Origin: Solirubrobacterales bacterium | Lineage (GTDB): Bacteria > Actinomycetota > Thermoleophilia > Solirubrobacterales > Solirubrobacteraceae | Length of the DNA: 10,329 nt | NCBI GenBank assembly: GCA_016215085.1 | Contig: JACRMD010000365.1 | Coordinates: 1 to 10,329 of the forward strand | Direction: 5' to 3' | Shown: positions 1-6,880 of the stretch, piece by piece | How the letters are laid out: each line of letters opens with the position of its first letter | Numbering within the stretch: position 1 is the stretch's first letter | The notes under the pieces: generated by a model | Told to the model about the DNA's origin: nothing | Databases searched by the model: none | The model's input: only the letters and a program-made list of their open reading frames with translations | Program-made: the position numbers and the translations under genes

Positions 1-863
1 ACGTCGTAGGGCGTGCGCGAGTCCAGCGGCACCATGTCGAGGATCTCCTCGGGGTCCCCGCCGGCGGGCCGCGGCGCGCGCCGCTCCCACGGCGGCGACG
101 CCTGCGGCGGCAGCGTCGCGGCGATGCGACGCACGATCTCCAGCGCGTGGTCGTCGTCCTCGGCGAGGTGGTCGACGACGCCCGAGACGTGGGCGTGGAC
201 CTCGCCGCCGCCGAGCTCCTCGGCGGTGACGACCTCGCCCGTGGCGGCCTTCACCAGCGGCGGGCCGCCGAGGAAGATCGTGCCCTGGTTGCGCACGATG
301 ACCGTCTCGTCGCTCATCGCCGGGACGTAGGCGCCGCCGGCGGTGCACGACCCCATGACGCAGGCCACCTGCGGGATCGACAGCTTCGACATCGTGGCCT
401 GGTTGAAGAAGATCCGGCCGAAGTGCTCGCGGTCGGGGAAGACCTCGTCCTGCATCGGCAGGAAGGCGCCGCCCGAGTCCACGAGGTACACGCAGGGGAG
501 CCGGTTGTGCAGGGCCACCTCCTGCGCGCGCAGGTGCTTCTTGACCGTCATGGGGTAGTAGGTCCCGCCCTTGACGGTCGCGTCGTTGGCGACGACGACC
601 ACCTGCCGGCCGTGCACCGTGCCGACGCCGGTGACGATGCCCGCGCCGGGCGCGTCGCCGTCGTACAGGCCCTCGGCGGCCAAGGGCGAGAGCTCGAGGA
701 ACGGCGTGCCGGGGTCGCACAGCCGCTCGACGCGCTCGCGCGCCAGCAGCTTGCCGCGCGAGTGGTGGCGCTCGACCGCCGTCGGCCCGCCGCCGAGGCG
801 CACGCGCTCCAGCCGGGCCTCGAGGTCGGCGAGCAGCTCGAGGTGGCCCTCGCGGTGGCTCAT
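1..863 (-). CDS. mccB: Methylcrotonyl-CoA carboxylase, carboxyltransferase (beta) subunit, partial
   Basis: Carboxyltransferase subunit that moves the carboxyl group from carboxybiotin to 3-methylcrotonyl-CoA, giving 3-methylglutaconyl-CoA in leucine breakdown; cytoplasmic. The first 287 residues are visible, about half of the roughly 535 usual for the family; the 3' end lies beyond the left edge. The crotonase-like carboxyltransferase fold shows DSGGAFLPMQDEVFPDREHF (residues 129-148), GSCTAGGAYVPAMSDE (171-186) and GTIFLGGPPLVKAATGE (194-210). The last segment is typical of methylcrotonyl-CoA carboxylase, whereas propionyl-CoA carboxylase beta subunits have a different segment there. The ATG at 863-861 overlaps the stop of the biotin carboxylase gene as ATGA (863-860), so the two are probably translationally coupled, fitting a two-subunit enzyme. 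Geranyl-CoA carboxylase is a less likely alternative; the adjoining HMG-CoA lyase favours leucine catabolism. Confidence 0.93.
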   Translation of the reverse strand, partial: MSHREGHLELLADLEARLERVRLGGGPTAVERHHSRGKLLARERVERLCDPGTPFLELSPLAAEGLYDGDAPGAGIVTGVGTVHGRQVVVVANDATVKGGTYYPMTVKKHLRAQEVALHNRLPCVYLVDSGGAFLPMQDEVFPDREHFGRIFFNQATMSKLSIPQVACVMGSCTAGGAYVPAMSDETVIVRNQGTIFLGGPPLVKAATGEVVTAEELGGGEVHAHVSGVVDHLAEDDDHALEIVRRIAATLPPQASPPWERRAPRPAGGDPEEILDMVPLDSRTPYD

Positions 864-2689
864 GCCGGCGTCACCGCCACCAGCGGCTGGCGGCGCTCGA
901 CGCGGTCGCCCTCCCGCAGGTCCAGGCCGTCGACCGTGCCGGCGTGCGGCGCGGTGATCGACAGCTCCATCTTCATCGACTCAAGCACGATGAGCACGTC
1001 GCCCTCCTCCACGGCGTCGCCGTTGCCGACGCGCACCTGCAGCACGGTCCCCGGCATCGGGGCCTCCAGCGAGCCGGTCAGCCGCGCCTCGCCCGCGCGC
1101 GCCCGGCGCTCGGTGCGCAGCTCGAGGTGGTGGCCGTCGCGCGCGATCCAGACGTCCTCCTCGGTGACCGCGACGACGTACCGCCGCTCGACGCCGTCGA
1201 GGGTCACCCGCGCGGCGCCCGTGTCGTCGACGCGCAGCGCCGCCGTCCACGAGCGCTCGCCGACGGTCACCCGGCCGTCCTGCACGCGCGCCTGGCCGTG
1301 GTCGACCAGGCGGCGGCGCCACGGGCCGGGCGGCGCCGCGGTGCCCGCGGCGGCGACCATCGCGGCGGGGAGCAGGTCCTCGGGCGGCGCGGCGGCGAGG
1401 TCGCCGAGCACGCGCTCGAGCAGGCCGGTGTCCTGCTCGCCGGCGCGGACGTCGTCTCGCGCGAGGAGCGCGCGGGTGAACGCGGCGTTGGTGGTCACGC
1501 CCGCGAGGTCGAAGGTGGCCAGCGCGCGGTCCAGCCGCCGCAGGGCGGTCGCGCGGTCGGGCCCGTGGGCGATGACCTTCGCGAGCATCGGGTCGTAGCT
1601 CGTGCCGACCTCGCTGCCGGCGCGCACGCCGGAGTCGACGCGCACGCCCTCGGACGCCGGCTCGCGGTAGACGCGCACCGTGCCGGTCGAGGGCAGGAAG
1701 CCGGCGCCCGGGTCCTCGGCGTACAGCCGCGCCTCGACGGCGTGGCCGCGCGGCACCAGCTCGTCCTGGCGCAGCGCCAGCGGCTCGCCGGCCGCGACCC
1801 GGAGCTGGTGCTCGACGAGGTCGACCCCGTAGACCAGCTCGGTCACCGGGTGCTCGACCTGCAGCCGGGTGTTCATCTCCAGGAAGTAGAACTGCAACGC
1901 GTCCTCGGTGACGATGAACTCGACCGTGCCCGCACCCTCGTAGCCGCACGTCTCGGCCAGGGCGACGGCCGCCTCGCCCATCTGGGCGCGCATCTCGGGG
2001 TCGACGACCGGCGAGGGCGCCTCCTCGCCGACCTTCTGGTGGCGGCGCTGCAGCGAGCACTCGCGCTCGCCGAGGTGCACGCAGCGGCCGTGGCGGTCGG
2101 CGAGCACCTGGGCCTCGATGTGGCGCGGGCGCTCGAGGTAGCGCTCGACGAGCACGCGGTCGTCGCCGAAGGCGGCCTTCGCCTCGCGCTTGGCCGCCTC
2201 CGTGGCGGCCTCCAGCTCGTCGGCCGCGCGCACGACGCGCATGCCCTTGCCGCCCCCGCCGGCCACCGCCTTGACGACGACCGGAAAGCCGCCGTCGTCA
2301 CCGGACGGCACGACCGGGACGCCGGCCTTCGCGGCGGCCGCCTTCGCGGCGCCCTTGTCGCCCATGAGCTCGATCGCCGCCGGCGGCGGGCCGATCCACG
2401 TCAGCCCCGCCTCGACCACCGCGCGGGCGAAGGCCGCGTTCTCGCTGAGGAAGCCGTAGCCGGGGTGCACGGAGCGGGCGCCCGCGGCGCGGGCGGCGCG
2501 CAGCAGCTCCTCGGCGTCGAGGTACGAGGCGACCGGGACGACGACGTCCATCGCGTCGGGGTGCGCCGCGCCGCGGTCGGCCTCGGTGACCACGCCGACC
2601 GTGGACAGGCCGAGCGCGTGCGCGGTGCGCGCGACGCGGATCGCGATCTCGCCGCGGTTGGCGACGAGGACCGGGCTCAGCTCACGCAT
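860..2689 (-). CDS. mccA: Acyl-CoA (methylcrotonyl-CoA) carboxylase alpha subunit: biotin carboxylase plus biotin carrier domain
   Basis: ATP-dependent carboxylation of its own biotin, supplying the carboxyltransferase encoded just downstream. The 609-residue protein opens with the biotin carboxylase N-terminal motif VANRGEIAIRVARTAHALG (9-27) and HPGYGFLSENAAFA (75-88). It then has the glycine-rich ATP loop AGGGGKGM (143-150), the catalytic stretch EMNTRLQVEHPVTE (271-284) and the C-terminal biotin carboxylase domain to about 430. A biotinyl-lipoyl domain ends the chain with APMPGT (543-548) and ESMKM (570-574), so Lys573 should carry biotin. It is somewhat shorter than many methylcrotonyl-CoA carboxylase alpha subunits (about 650-670), apparently in the linker between carboxylase and carrier domains. 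The start overlaps the HMG-CoA lyase 3' end by 8 bases, and the stop overlaps mccB by 4. The methylcrotonyl specificity is inferred from the neighbours; the domain assignment is seen directly. Confidence 0.93.
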   Translation of the reverse strand: MRELSPVLVANRGEIAIRVARTAHALGLSTVGVVTEADRGAAHPDAMDVVVPVASYLDAEELLRAARAAGARSVHPGYGFLSENAAFARAVVEAGLTWIGPPPAAIELMGDKGAAKAAAAKAGVPVVPSGDDGGFPVVVKAVAGGGGKGMRVVRAADELEAATEAAKREAKAAFGDDRVLVERYLERPRHIEAQVLADRHGRCVHLGERECSLQRRHQKVGEEAPSPVVDPEMRAQMGEAAVALAETCGYEGAGTVEFIVTEDALQFYFLEMNTRLQVEHPVTELVYGVDLVEHQLRVAAGEPLALRQDELVPRGHAVEARLYAEDPGAGFLPSTGTVRVYREPASEGVRVDSGVRAGSEVGTSYDPMLAKVIAHGPDRATALRRLDRALATFDLAGVTTNAAFTRALLARDDVRAGEQDTGLLERVLGDLAAAPPEDLLPAAMVAAAGTAAPPGPWRRRLVDHGQARVQDGRVTVGERSWTAALRVDDTGAARVTLDGVERRYVVAVTEEDVWIARDGHHLELRTERRARAGEARLTGSLEAPMPGTVLQVRVGNGDAVEEGDVLIVLESMKMELSITAPHAGTVDGLDLREGDRVERRQPLVAVTPA

Positions 2690-3593
2690 GCCAGTCGACC
2701 GGCCCGGCGACGAGCGTGTGGGAGCCGAGCGGGCGGCCGAGGACGTCGCGCACCGCGGCGGCCGCGTCGAGCAGCCGCTCGAGGTCGATGCCCGTCTCGA
2801 CGCCCATCTCGTGCAGCATCGACACGAGGTCCTCGGTGGCGATGTTGCCGGTGGCGCCCTTGGGCACCGGGCAGCCGCCGAGCTCGCCGAAGCTCGACTC
2901 GAAGCTCTCGCAGCCGGCCTGCAGCGCGGCGAGCACGTTGGCCAGGCCCTGGCCGCGCGTGTTGTGGAAGTGCGCGGTGAGCTCGACGCCCGGCAGCGCC
3001 TCGCGCGCGGCCGCGAAGAACTCGCCGACCTGCAGCGGGTTGGCCATGCCGGTGGTGTCGCCGAAGCCGATCTCCTCGGCGCCCGCGGCGGCCAGCCGCT
3101 GCGCGATCGCGAAGACGCGCTCGGGCGGCACGTGGCCCTCGTAGGGGCAGCCGAAGCTGACGCTGATGACGCCCTCGGCGCGCAGCCCCTCCTCGCGGGC
3201 GCGGCCGATGACGCGCTCCAGGCCCGTCAGCGACTCCTCGACCGAGCGGTTGACGTTGGCCCTGTTGTGCGACTCGCTCGCGCTCAAGAAGCAGTTGACC
3301 TCCTGGAAGCGGTCGCGCCGGCGCAGCGCGTTCTCCAGCCCCTTCTCGTTGGGGATGAGGACGGTGACCGCGACGTCCTCGGGCACGTCCATCCGGTCGA
3401 GCACCTCGGCGCCGTCGGCCAGCTGCGGGATGACGTCGGGCCGCACGAACGACGTGACCTCCAGCCGCCGCAGGCCGGTGCGCGCGAGCAGGTCGACCAG
3501 GCGCACCTTGTCGTCGGTGGCGATGACCTCGGGCTCGTTCTGGAAGCCGTCGCGCGGGCCGACCTCGCGGATGCTGACGCGCCGCGGGAGCAT
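2682..3593 (-). CDS. mvaB: Hydroxymethylglutaryl-CoA lyase
   Basis: A 303-residue member of the DRE-TIM metallolyase family, expected to split HMG-CoA into acetyl-CoA and acetoacetate, the last step of leucine catabolism. The N-terminal motif IREVGPRDGFQNE (8-20) provides the catalytic Arg14 and metal ligand Asp15. HFHNTRGQG (208-216) gives the His-x-His metal ligands His208 and His210. GELGGCPVPKGATGN (236-250) matches the flexible cysteine loop of the family, with Cys241 and metal-ligand Asn250. The common animal version of the histidine motif has Asp-Thr-Tyr where this protein has Asn-Thr-Arg, a variation I recall from bacterial homologues. The ATG at 3593 lies 2 bases after the stop of the acyl-CoA dehydrogenase gene. 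The frame stays open upstream, antisense to other genes, but homology begins at this ATG. The symbol follows bacterial usage and is not proof of orthology. Confidence 0.9.
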   Translation of the reverse strand: MLPRRVSIREVGPRDGFQNEPEVIATDDKVRLVDLLARTGLRRLEVTSFVRPDVIPQLADGAEVLDRMDVPEDVAVTVLIPNEKGLENALRRRDRFQEVNCFLSASESHNRANVNRSVEESLTGLERVIGRAREEGLRAEGVISVSFGCPYEGHVPPERVFAIAQRLAAAGAEEIGFGDTTGMANPLQVGEFFAAAREALPGVELTAHFHNTRGQGLANVLAALQAGCESFESSFGELGGCPVPKGATGNIATEDLVSMLHEMGVETGIDLERLLDAAAAVRDVLGRPLGSHTLVAGPVDWHA

Positions 3594-3595
3594 GG

Positions 3596-4729
3596 CTACG
3601 CGCCCAGGGCGCGGGCGATCACCATCTGCTGGACCTCGTCGGTGCCCTCGCCGATGGTGAGGATCTTCGCGTCGCGGTAGAACCGGCAGACGGGGTACTC
3701 CTCGATGTAGCCGTAGCCGCCGTGGATCTGCACCGCCTCCTCGGTGGCGCGCACCGCCAGCCGGCCGGTCTTCAGCTTCGCCTGCGCGGCGGTGAGCGTG
3801 AAGTTGCGGCCCTGGTCCTTCAGCCACGCCGCCTTGTAGGTCAGCAGGCGGGCGGCCTCGATCTCGGTCGCCAGGTCGGCGAGCTTGGCCTGGATGGCCT
3901 GGAACTTGCTGATCGGCTTGCCGAAGGCGCGGCGCTCCTTGGCGTAGGCCAGCGCCTCGTCCAGCGCGCCCTGCGCCAGGCCGACGCCCATCGCCGCCAC
4001 GCCGATGCGGCCGATGTCGAGGATGTGCAGGAACTGCTTGAAGCCGGCGCCGCGCGGGCCGAGCAGGTTCTCCTCGGGCACGCGGCAGTCGGTGAAGGTC
4101 AGCGGCCGCGTGTCCGACGCGTTCCACCCCATCTTGCGGTACGGCTCGCCCTGCTCGTAGCCCGGGGTGCCGTTCTCGACGATGATGTTGGAGATCTCGC
4201 CGTCGCCGGTGAGGGCGGTGACGGCGACGTGGCCCGAGATGTCGGTGCCGGCGTTGGTGATGAACTGCTTGGCGCCGTCGAGGACCCACGAGCCGTCCTC
4301 CTGGCGCGCGCGGGTCTTCGTGTTGCCGGCGTCGCTGCCCGCCTCGGGCTCGGTGAGGCCGAAGGCGCCGAGCTTGCGGCCCGCGGTGAGGTCGGGCAGG
4401 TACTTCGCCTTCTGCTCCTCGGAGCCGAACAGGTAGATCGGCTGCGTGCCGAGCGAGGTGTGCGCGCACATCGTGATGGCGACGCTCGAGTCCACCCGCG
4501 TCAGCTCCTCGACCGCGATGGCGTACTGCAGCGAGCTGCCGCCGGCGCCGCCGACCTCCTCGGGGAACGGGATGCCCATCCACCCGAGCTCGCCCATCTT
4601 GCGGACGATCTCGTAGGGGAACGACTTGGTGCGGTCGAGCTCCTCGGCGGCGGGCGCCACCTCGTTGACCGCGAAGTCGCGCACGGTGCGCTGGAGCTCG
4701 CGGGTGTCGACGTCGAGATCGAAGAGCAT
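3596..4729 (-). CDS. Acyl-CoA dehydrogenase (leucine-degradation operon; isovaleryl-CoA-like role)
   Basis: FAD-dependent alpha,beta-dehydrogenation of an acyl-CoA, passing electrons to ETF. The 377-residue chain has the usual family length. It shows the N-terminal helical domain, signature AFGLTEPEAGSDAG (122-135), the middle beta domain, KERRAFGKPISKFQAIQ (264-280) and the C-terminal signature QIHGGYGYIEEYP (334-346) followed by RDAKILTIGEGT (352-363). Glu361 in GEGT is the likely catalytic base, the position used by medium/short-chain enzymes. In mitochondrial isovaleryl-CoA dehydrogenase the base instead sits in helix G, where this protein has Gly240 (DIGR). First gene of the operon, so context suggests isovaleryl-CoA or a related branched acyl-CoA as substrate; sequence alone does not settle it. 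I chose the ATG at 4729 because family similarity begins there; an in-frame upstream ATG at 4807 would read through the operator. No clear Shine-Dalgarno precedes it. Confidence 0.9.
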   Translation of the reverse strand: MLFDLDVDTRELQRTVRDFAVNEVAPAAEELDRTKSFPYEIVRKMGELGWMGIPFPEEVGGAGGSSLQYAIAVEELTRVDSSVAITMCAHTSLGTQPIYLFGSEEQKAKYLPDLTAGRKLGAFGLTEPEAGSDAGNTKTRARQEDGSWVLDGAKQFITNAGTDISGHVAVTALTGDGEISNIIVENGTPGYEQGEPYRKMGWNASDTRPLTFTDCRVPEENLLGPRGAGFKQFLHILDIGRIGVAAMGVGLAQGALDEALAYAKERRAFGKPISKFQAIQAKLADLATEIEAARLLTYKAAWLKDQGRNFTLTAAQAKLKTGRLAVRATEEAVQIHGGYGYIEEYPVCRFYRDAKILTIGEGTDEVQQMVIARALGA

Positions 4730-4736
4730 GGGCGGC

Positions 4737-4766
4737 ACGATACCGAATGACCGTTCGAAGTTCGAA
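4737..4766 (-). promoter_or_regulatory. Candidate promoter of the acyl-CoA dehydrogenase/carboxylase operon
   Basis: On the minus strand TTCGAA (4766-4761) and TATCGT (4742-4737) are 18 bases apart, the mirror image of the arrangement on the other strand. The expected start is around 4730, almost at the ATG at 4729, again with no Shine-Dalgarno sequence. The whole promoter lies within or beside the palindrome, so a bound repressor would block both directions. Confidence 0.35.
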
Positions 4767-4779
4767 CCGCCATTCGGTA
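4741..4779. promoter_or_regulatory. 39-bp near-perfect palindrome, probable TetR-family operator
   Basis: The segment is an inverted repeat centred on G4760: 17 of 19 base pairs match, the only mismatches being 4750/4770 and 4752/4768. The outer arms are TACCGAATG (4741-4749) and CATTCGGTA (4771-4779). Within it are two equal smaller dyads, CGAA-N6-TTCG at 4744-4757 and 4763-4776, with centres 19 bp apart. This looks like a site for two regulator dimers. It lies between the divergent acyl-CoA dehydrogenase and TetR genes and fills most of the 61-base gap, so the TetR protein encoded next to it is the obvious binder. The symmetry is seen directly; the binding partner is inferred. Confidence 0.8.
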
Positions 4780-4783
4780 CGCT
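4754..4783 (+). promoter_or_regulatory. Candidate promoter of the TetR-MFS operon
   Basis: TTCGAA at 4754-4759 could serve as a weak -35 and TACGCT at 4778-4783 as a -10, with 18 bases between. A transcript would begin about 7 bases beyond the -10, at or next to the GTG start codon (4791). No Shine-Dalgarno sequence is visible there, so the message may be leaderless, as is common in actinobacteria. The elements match the consensus only partly, and both overlap the palindromic operator. Confidence 0.35.
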
Positions 4784-4790
4784 GCGGGAC

Positions 4791-5381
4791 GTGGCGACCC
4801 GACCCACGCGACCGGCCCTGCGCGAGCGCTACGACCGCCGCCGCCAGGGCGTGGTCGTCGAGGCCGCGCGCGTGTTCGCCGCCCGCGGGTACGACCAGAC
4901 GACCATGCAGCAGCTCGCCGACGAGCTCGGCATCGCCGCCGGCGGCCTGTACCACTACTTCGGCGGCAAGGAGCAGCTGCTCATCGCGATCTGCGACGAG
5001 CTCATGGACCCGCTGCTGGACCGCGCCCAGGAGCTGCTGGAGCAGGACGCGCCGCCCGAGGCGCAGCTGCGCGCGCTCGTGCGGCTGTGGGTCGCCCACG
5101 TCGTCGCGCACCGCGACCACATGCTCGTCTTCCAGCAGGAGCGCCACGTCATCGAGCACGGCGACCAGTGGCGCGGCGTGCGCGACAGCCGCAAGCGCTT
5201 CGAGCGGCTGGTCGAGGGGCTGCTGGACCGCCTCGACGGCGAGCCGGGCATCGACCGCCGGCTGGCGCTCTCGGCGCTGCTGGGCATGGTCAACCACACC
5301 GCGCAGTGGTACCGGCCGCGCGGGCGCCTCTCGCCCGAGCAGATCGCCGACGGCTACACGGACCTGCTGCTCGGGCGCTGA
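4791..5381 (+). CDS. TetR/AcrR-family transcriptional regulator
   Basis: A 196-residue DNA-binding protein with the TetR layout. The N-terminal helix-turn-helix covers about residues 15-62, with TTMQQLADELGIAAGGLYHY (37-56) as the core, followed by the typical FGGKEQLL. An all-helical ligand/dimerisation domain fills the rest, ending in WYRPRGRLSPEQIADGY (173-189). This ending resembles TetR regulators of acyl-CoA and lipid catabolism such as KstR2-like proteins; that comparison is from memory. The GTG at 4791 is chosen because upstream in-frame codons would run back through the palindrome into the dehydrogenase gene and similarity begins just after it. It is divergent from the leucine operon and overlaps the exporter gene by one base. 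The likely ligand is a CoA thioester or the exporter's substrate; neither is shown by sequence. Confidence 0.92.
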   Translation: MATRPTRPALRERYDRRRQGVVVEAARVFAARGYDQTTMQQLADELGIAAGGLYHYFGGKEQLLIAICDELMDPLLDRAQELLEQDAPPEAQLRALVRLWVAHVVAHRDHMLVFQQERHVIEHGDQWRGVRDSRKRFERLVEGLLDRLDGEPGIDRRLALSALLGMVNHTAQWYRPRGRLSPEQIADGYTDLLLGR

Positions 5382-6778
5382 TGCACCGCGGGCGCATCCT
5401 GGCGACGGTCACCGCCGCGCAGGTGCTCTCCGTCGCGTCGGCCACGGTCGTGGCCGTCGCCCTGCCGTCGCTGGCGCGCGACCTCGGCGCCGACGGCGCG
5501 CAGCAGCAGTGGGTCGTCGACGCCTTCGTGCTGGTGTTCGCGTCGCTGCTGGTCGCCGGCGGCGTCCTCGGCGACCGCTACGGCCGGCGCACCGCGCTGC
5601 TCGCCGGGCTGGCGGTCTTCGCCCTCGGCTCCGCGTGGTGCCTGGTGGCGCCGTCGGTCGGCTGGCTGCTGGCCGGGCGCGTCGTGATGGCGTTCGGGCC
5701 GCCGCTGGTGCTCCCGGCCTCGCTGGCCATCGTGTCCACGACGTTCACGGACCCGGGCGCGCGCGCCCGCGCCGTCGGGATCTGGGGTGCGGGCTCGGGG
5801 CTGGGGCTCACGCTCGGCCCGCTCCTCGGCGGCGCGGTGGTCGAGGTGCTCGGCTGGCGCTGGGTCTTCGGCGTCAACGTGCCGCTGTGCGCGCTGCTCG
5901 CGCTCGCGGCCGTGCGCAACGTGCCGCGCGACCGGCCCGTCGCGGCCGAGCACCCGTTCGACGGCCTGGCCGCCGGGCTGCTCACCGCGGCCGTCGCGCT
6001 GCTCGTGTTCGGGCTGATCGAGGGCCGCGAGCTCGGCTGGGGCTCGGCCCCCGTGCTCGGGGCGTTCGCCGCCGCGGCGCTACTGACGGCCGTCTTCGTG
6101 CGCCACGAGCGGCGCCACCCGGCGCCGCTGGTCGACCTCGCGCTGCTCGGCCACCGGCCGTTCCTCGCGGCGAACCTCGGAGGCGCGACCTTCTACGGCG
6201 CGGTCACCGGCCTCGCGGTCTACCTCTCGGTGTTCTTCCAGCAGGTGCAGGGCCGCTCGGCGCTGGAGGCCGGGCTGTGCCTGCTGCCCCAGGGAGCGTG
6301 CACCGCGCTCTTCGCGCCGGTCGCCGGGCGGCTGACCGCGCGCTTAGGCCCGCGGCCGCCGATCGTCGCCGGCATGGCCATCGGCACCGTCGTGATCCTC
6401 GCGCTGCTGCAGCTCGAGCCGGCCACGCCGATCGGCGACGTCTGGTGGGCGTTCGCGCTGCTGGGCGCCGGGATCGGCATCGCGCTGCCGCCGATGACCG
6501 TCACGGCGGTGTCGGCCACGAGCGCCGATCGCGCGGGCATGGCCTCGGCGATCCACAACGCCAGCCGCCAGCTCGGGCAGACCTTCGGCGTGGCGGTGCT
6601 CGGCACGATCGTGCTGGCGGGCGCGGGCGACGCCGCGCGCCACCACCCGCTCACCGGCGCGGCGGCCGACGCGTGGGTCGAGGGCCTGCACGCCGCGCTG
6701 CTGGTGGCGGCGGGCGCGCTGGCGGTCGCCGGCGTCGTCGTCGCCGTGCTGGTGCGCGGCGCCGGGCGCCCGGCCTGA
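5381..6778 (+). CDS. MFS transporter, DHA2 (14-TM, EmrB/QacA-type) family
   Basis: A 465-residue inner-membrane protein with about 14 hydrophobic segments, fitting proton-driven drug/metabolite exporters of the DHA2 group; it is at the short end for that group. Motif A is GGVLGDRYGRRT (61-72) between the second and third segments. The antiporter motif C region is GIWGAGSGLGLTLGPLLGG (133-151) in segment 5. A charged loop follows segment 6 (about 180-193), and segments 7-8 are the extra pair that distinguishes 14-TM from 12-TM carriers. The ATG shares its A with the TGA stop of the TetR gene (TGATG at 5379-5383), so the two are surely co-transcribed and probably translationally coupled. The substrate cannot be read from sequence; control by the adjacent TetR is likely. 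Confidence 0.92.
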   Translation: MHRGRILATVTAAQVLSVASATVVAVALPSLARDLGADGAQQQWVVDAFVLVFASLLVAGGVLGDRYGRRTALLAGLAVFALGSAWCLVAPSVGWLLAGRVVMAFGPPLVLPASLAIVSTTFTDPGARARAVGIWGAGSGLGLTLGPLLGGAVVEVLGWRWVFGVNVPLCALLALAAVRNVPRDRPVAAEHPFDGLAAGLLTAAVALLVFGLIEGRELGWGSAPVLGAFAAAALLTAVFVRHERRHPAPLVDLALLGHRPFLAANLGGATFYGAVTGLAVYLSVFFQQVQGRSALEAGLCLLPQGACTALFAPVAGRLTARLGPRPPIVAGMAIGTVVILALLQLEPATPIGDVWWAFALLGAGIGIALPPMTVTAVSATSADRAGMASAIHNASRQLGQTFGVAVLGTIVLAGAGDAARHHPLTGAAADAWVEGLHAALLVAAGALAVAGVVVAVLVRGAGRPA

Positions 6779-6806
6779 AGTTCGTCAGACCTTCCGGAAG
6801 TTCGTC
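6777..6806 (+). repeat. Direct repeat GAAGTTCGTC x2 around a palindrome
   Basis: GAAGTTCGTC occurs at 6777-6786 and again at 6797-6806, exactly 20 bases apart, roughly two helical turns. Between and partly overlapping them is CTTCCGGAAG (6791-6800), a perfect 10-bp palindrome. The first copy overlaps the stop codon of the MFS gene. The position, about 75-105 bases before the RTX gene, would suit a regulator binding site. The core GAAGTTCG also occurs at the centre of the TetR-type operator (4757-4764). Confidence 0.45.
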
Positions 6807-6821
6807 GAATCGCCACACGTT
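6796..6821 (+). promoter_or_regulatory. Weak candidate ECF-sigma-type promoter for the RTX gene
   Basis: GGAAGT (6796-6801) followed after 16 bases by CGTT (6818-6821) resembles the GGAA...CGTT layout of many extracytoplasmic-function sigma promoters. Transcription from it would give a leader of about 50 bases before the start codon. Both elements are short and occur often by chance in GC-rich DNA; no better promoter was seen in 6779-6880. TGGTGCACCA (6821-6830), a perfect 10-bp palindrome, adjoins it. Confidence 0.2.
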
Positions 6822-6870
6822 GGTGCACCAGGGCGCGGTGTCCGCCGCGCCCACCCGATCCAGCTTCCTC

Positions 6871-6876
6871 AGGAGG
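6871..6876 (+). promoter_or_regulatory. Strong ribosome binding site that fixes a TTG start
   Basis: AGGAGG, a perfect Shine-Dalgarno core, ends 4 bases before the TTG at 6881. The next in-frame TTG (6890) is 13 bases away, so 6881 is preferred. It is the clearest ribosome binding site in the window; most neighbouring starts lack one. Confidence 0.8.
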
Positions 6877-6880
6877 ACCA

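Noticed and set aside
944..2980. Long plus-strand open frame opposite the biotin carboxylase gene
   Set aside because: Antisense shadow caused by high GC content; its His/Arg/Ala-rich translation has no recognisable domain, while the minus strand encodes a clear biotin carboxylase.
3722..4750. Plus-strand open frame opposite the acyl-CoA dehydrogenase gene
   Set aside because: Same antisense shadow effect; the minus strand carries complete dehydrogenase signatures.
3594..5297. Upstream extension of the HMG-CoA lyase frame into an 871-residue product
   Set aside because: The extension reads antisense to TetR and out of frame through the dehydrogenase gene and shows no domain; lyase similarity begins at the ATG at 3593.
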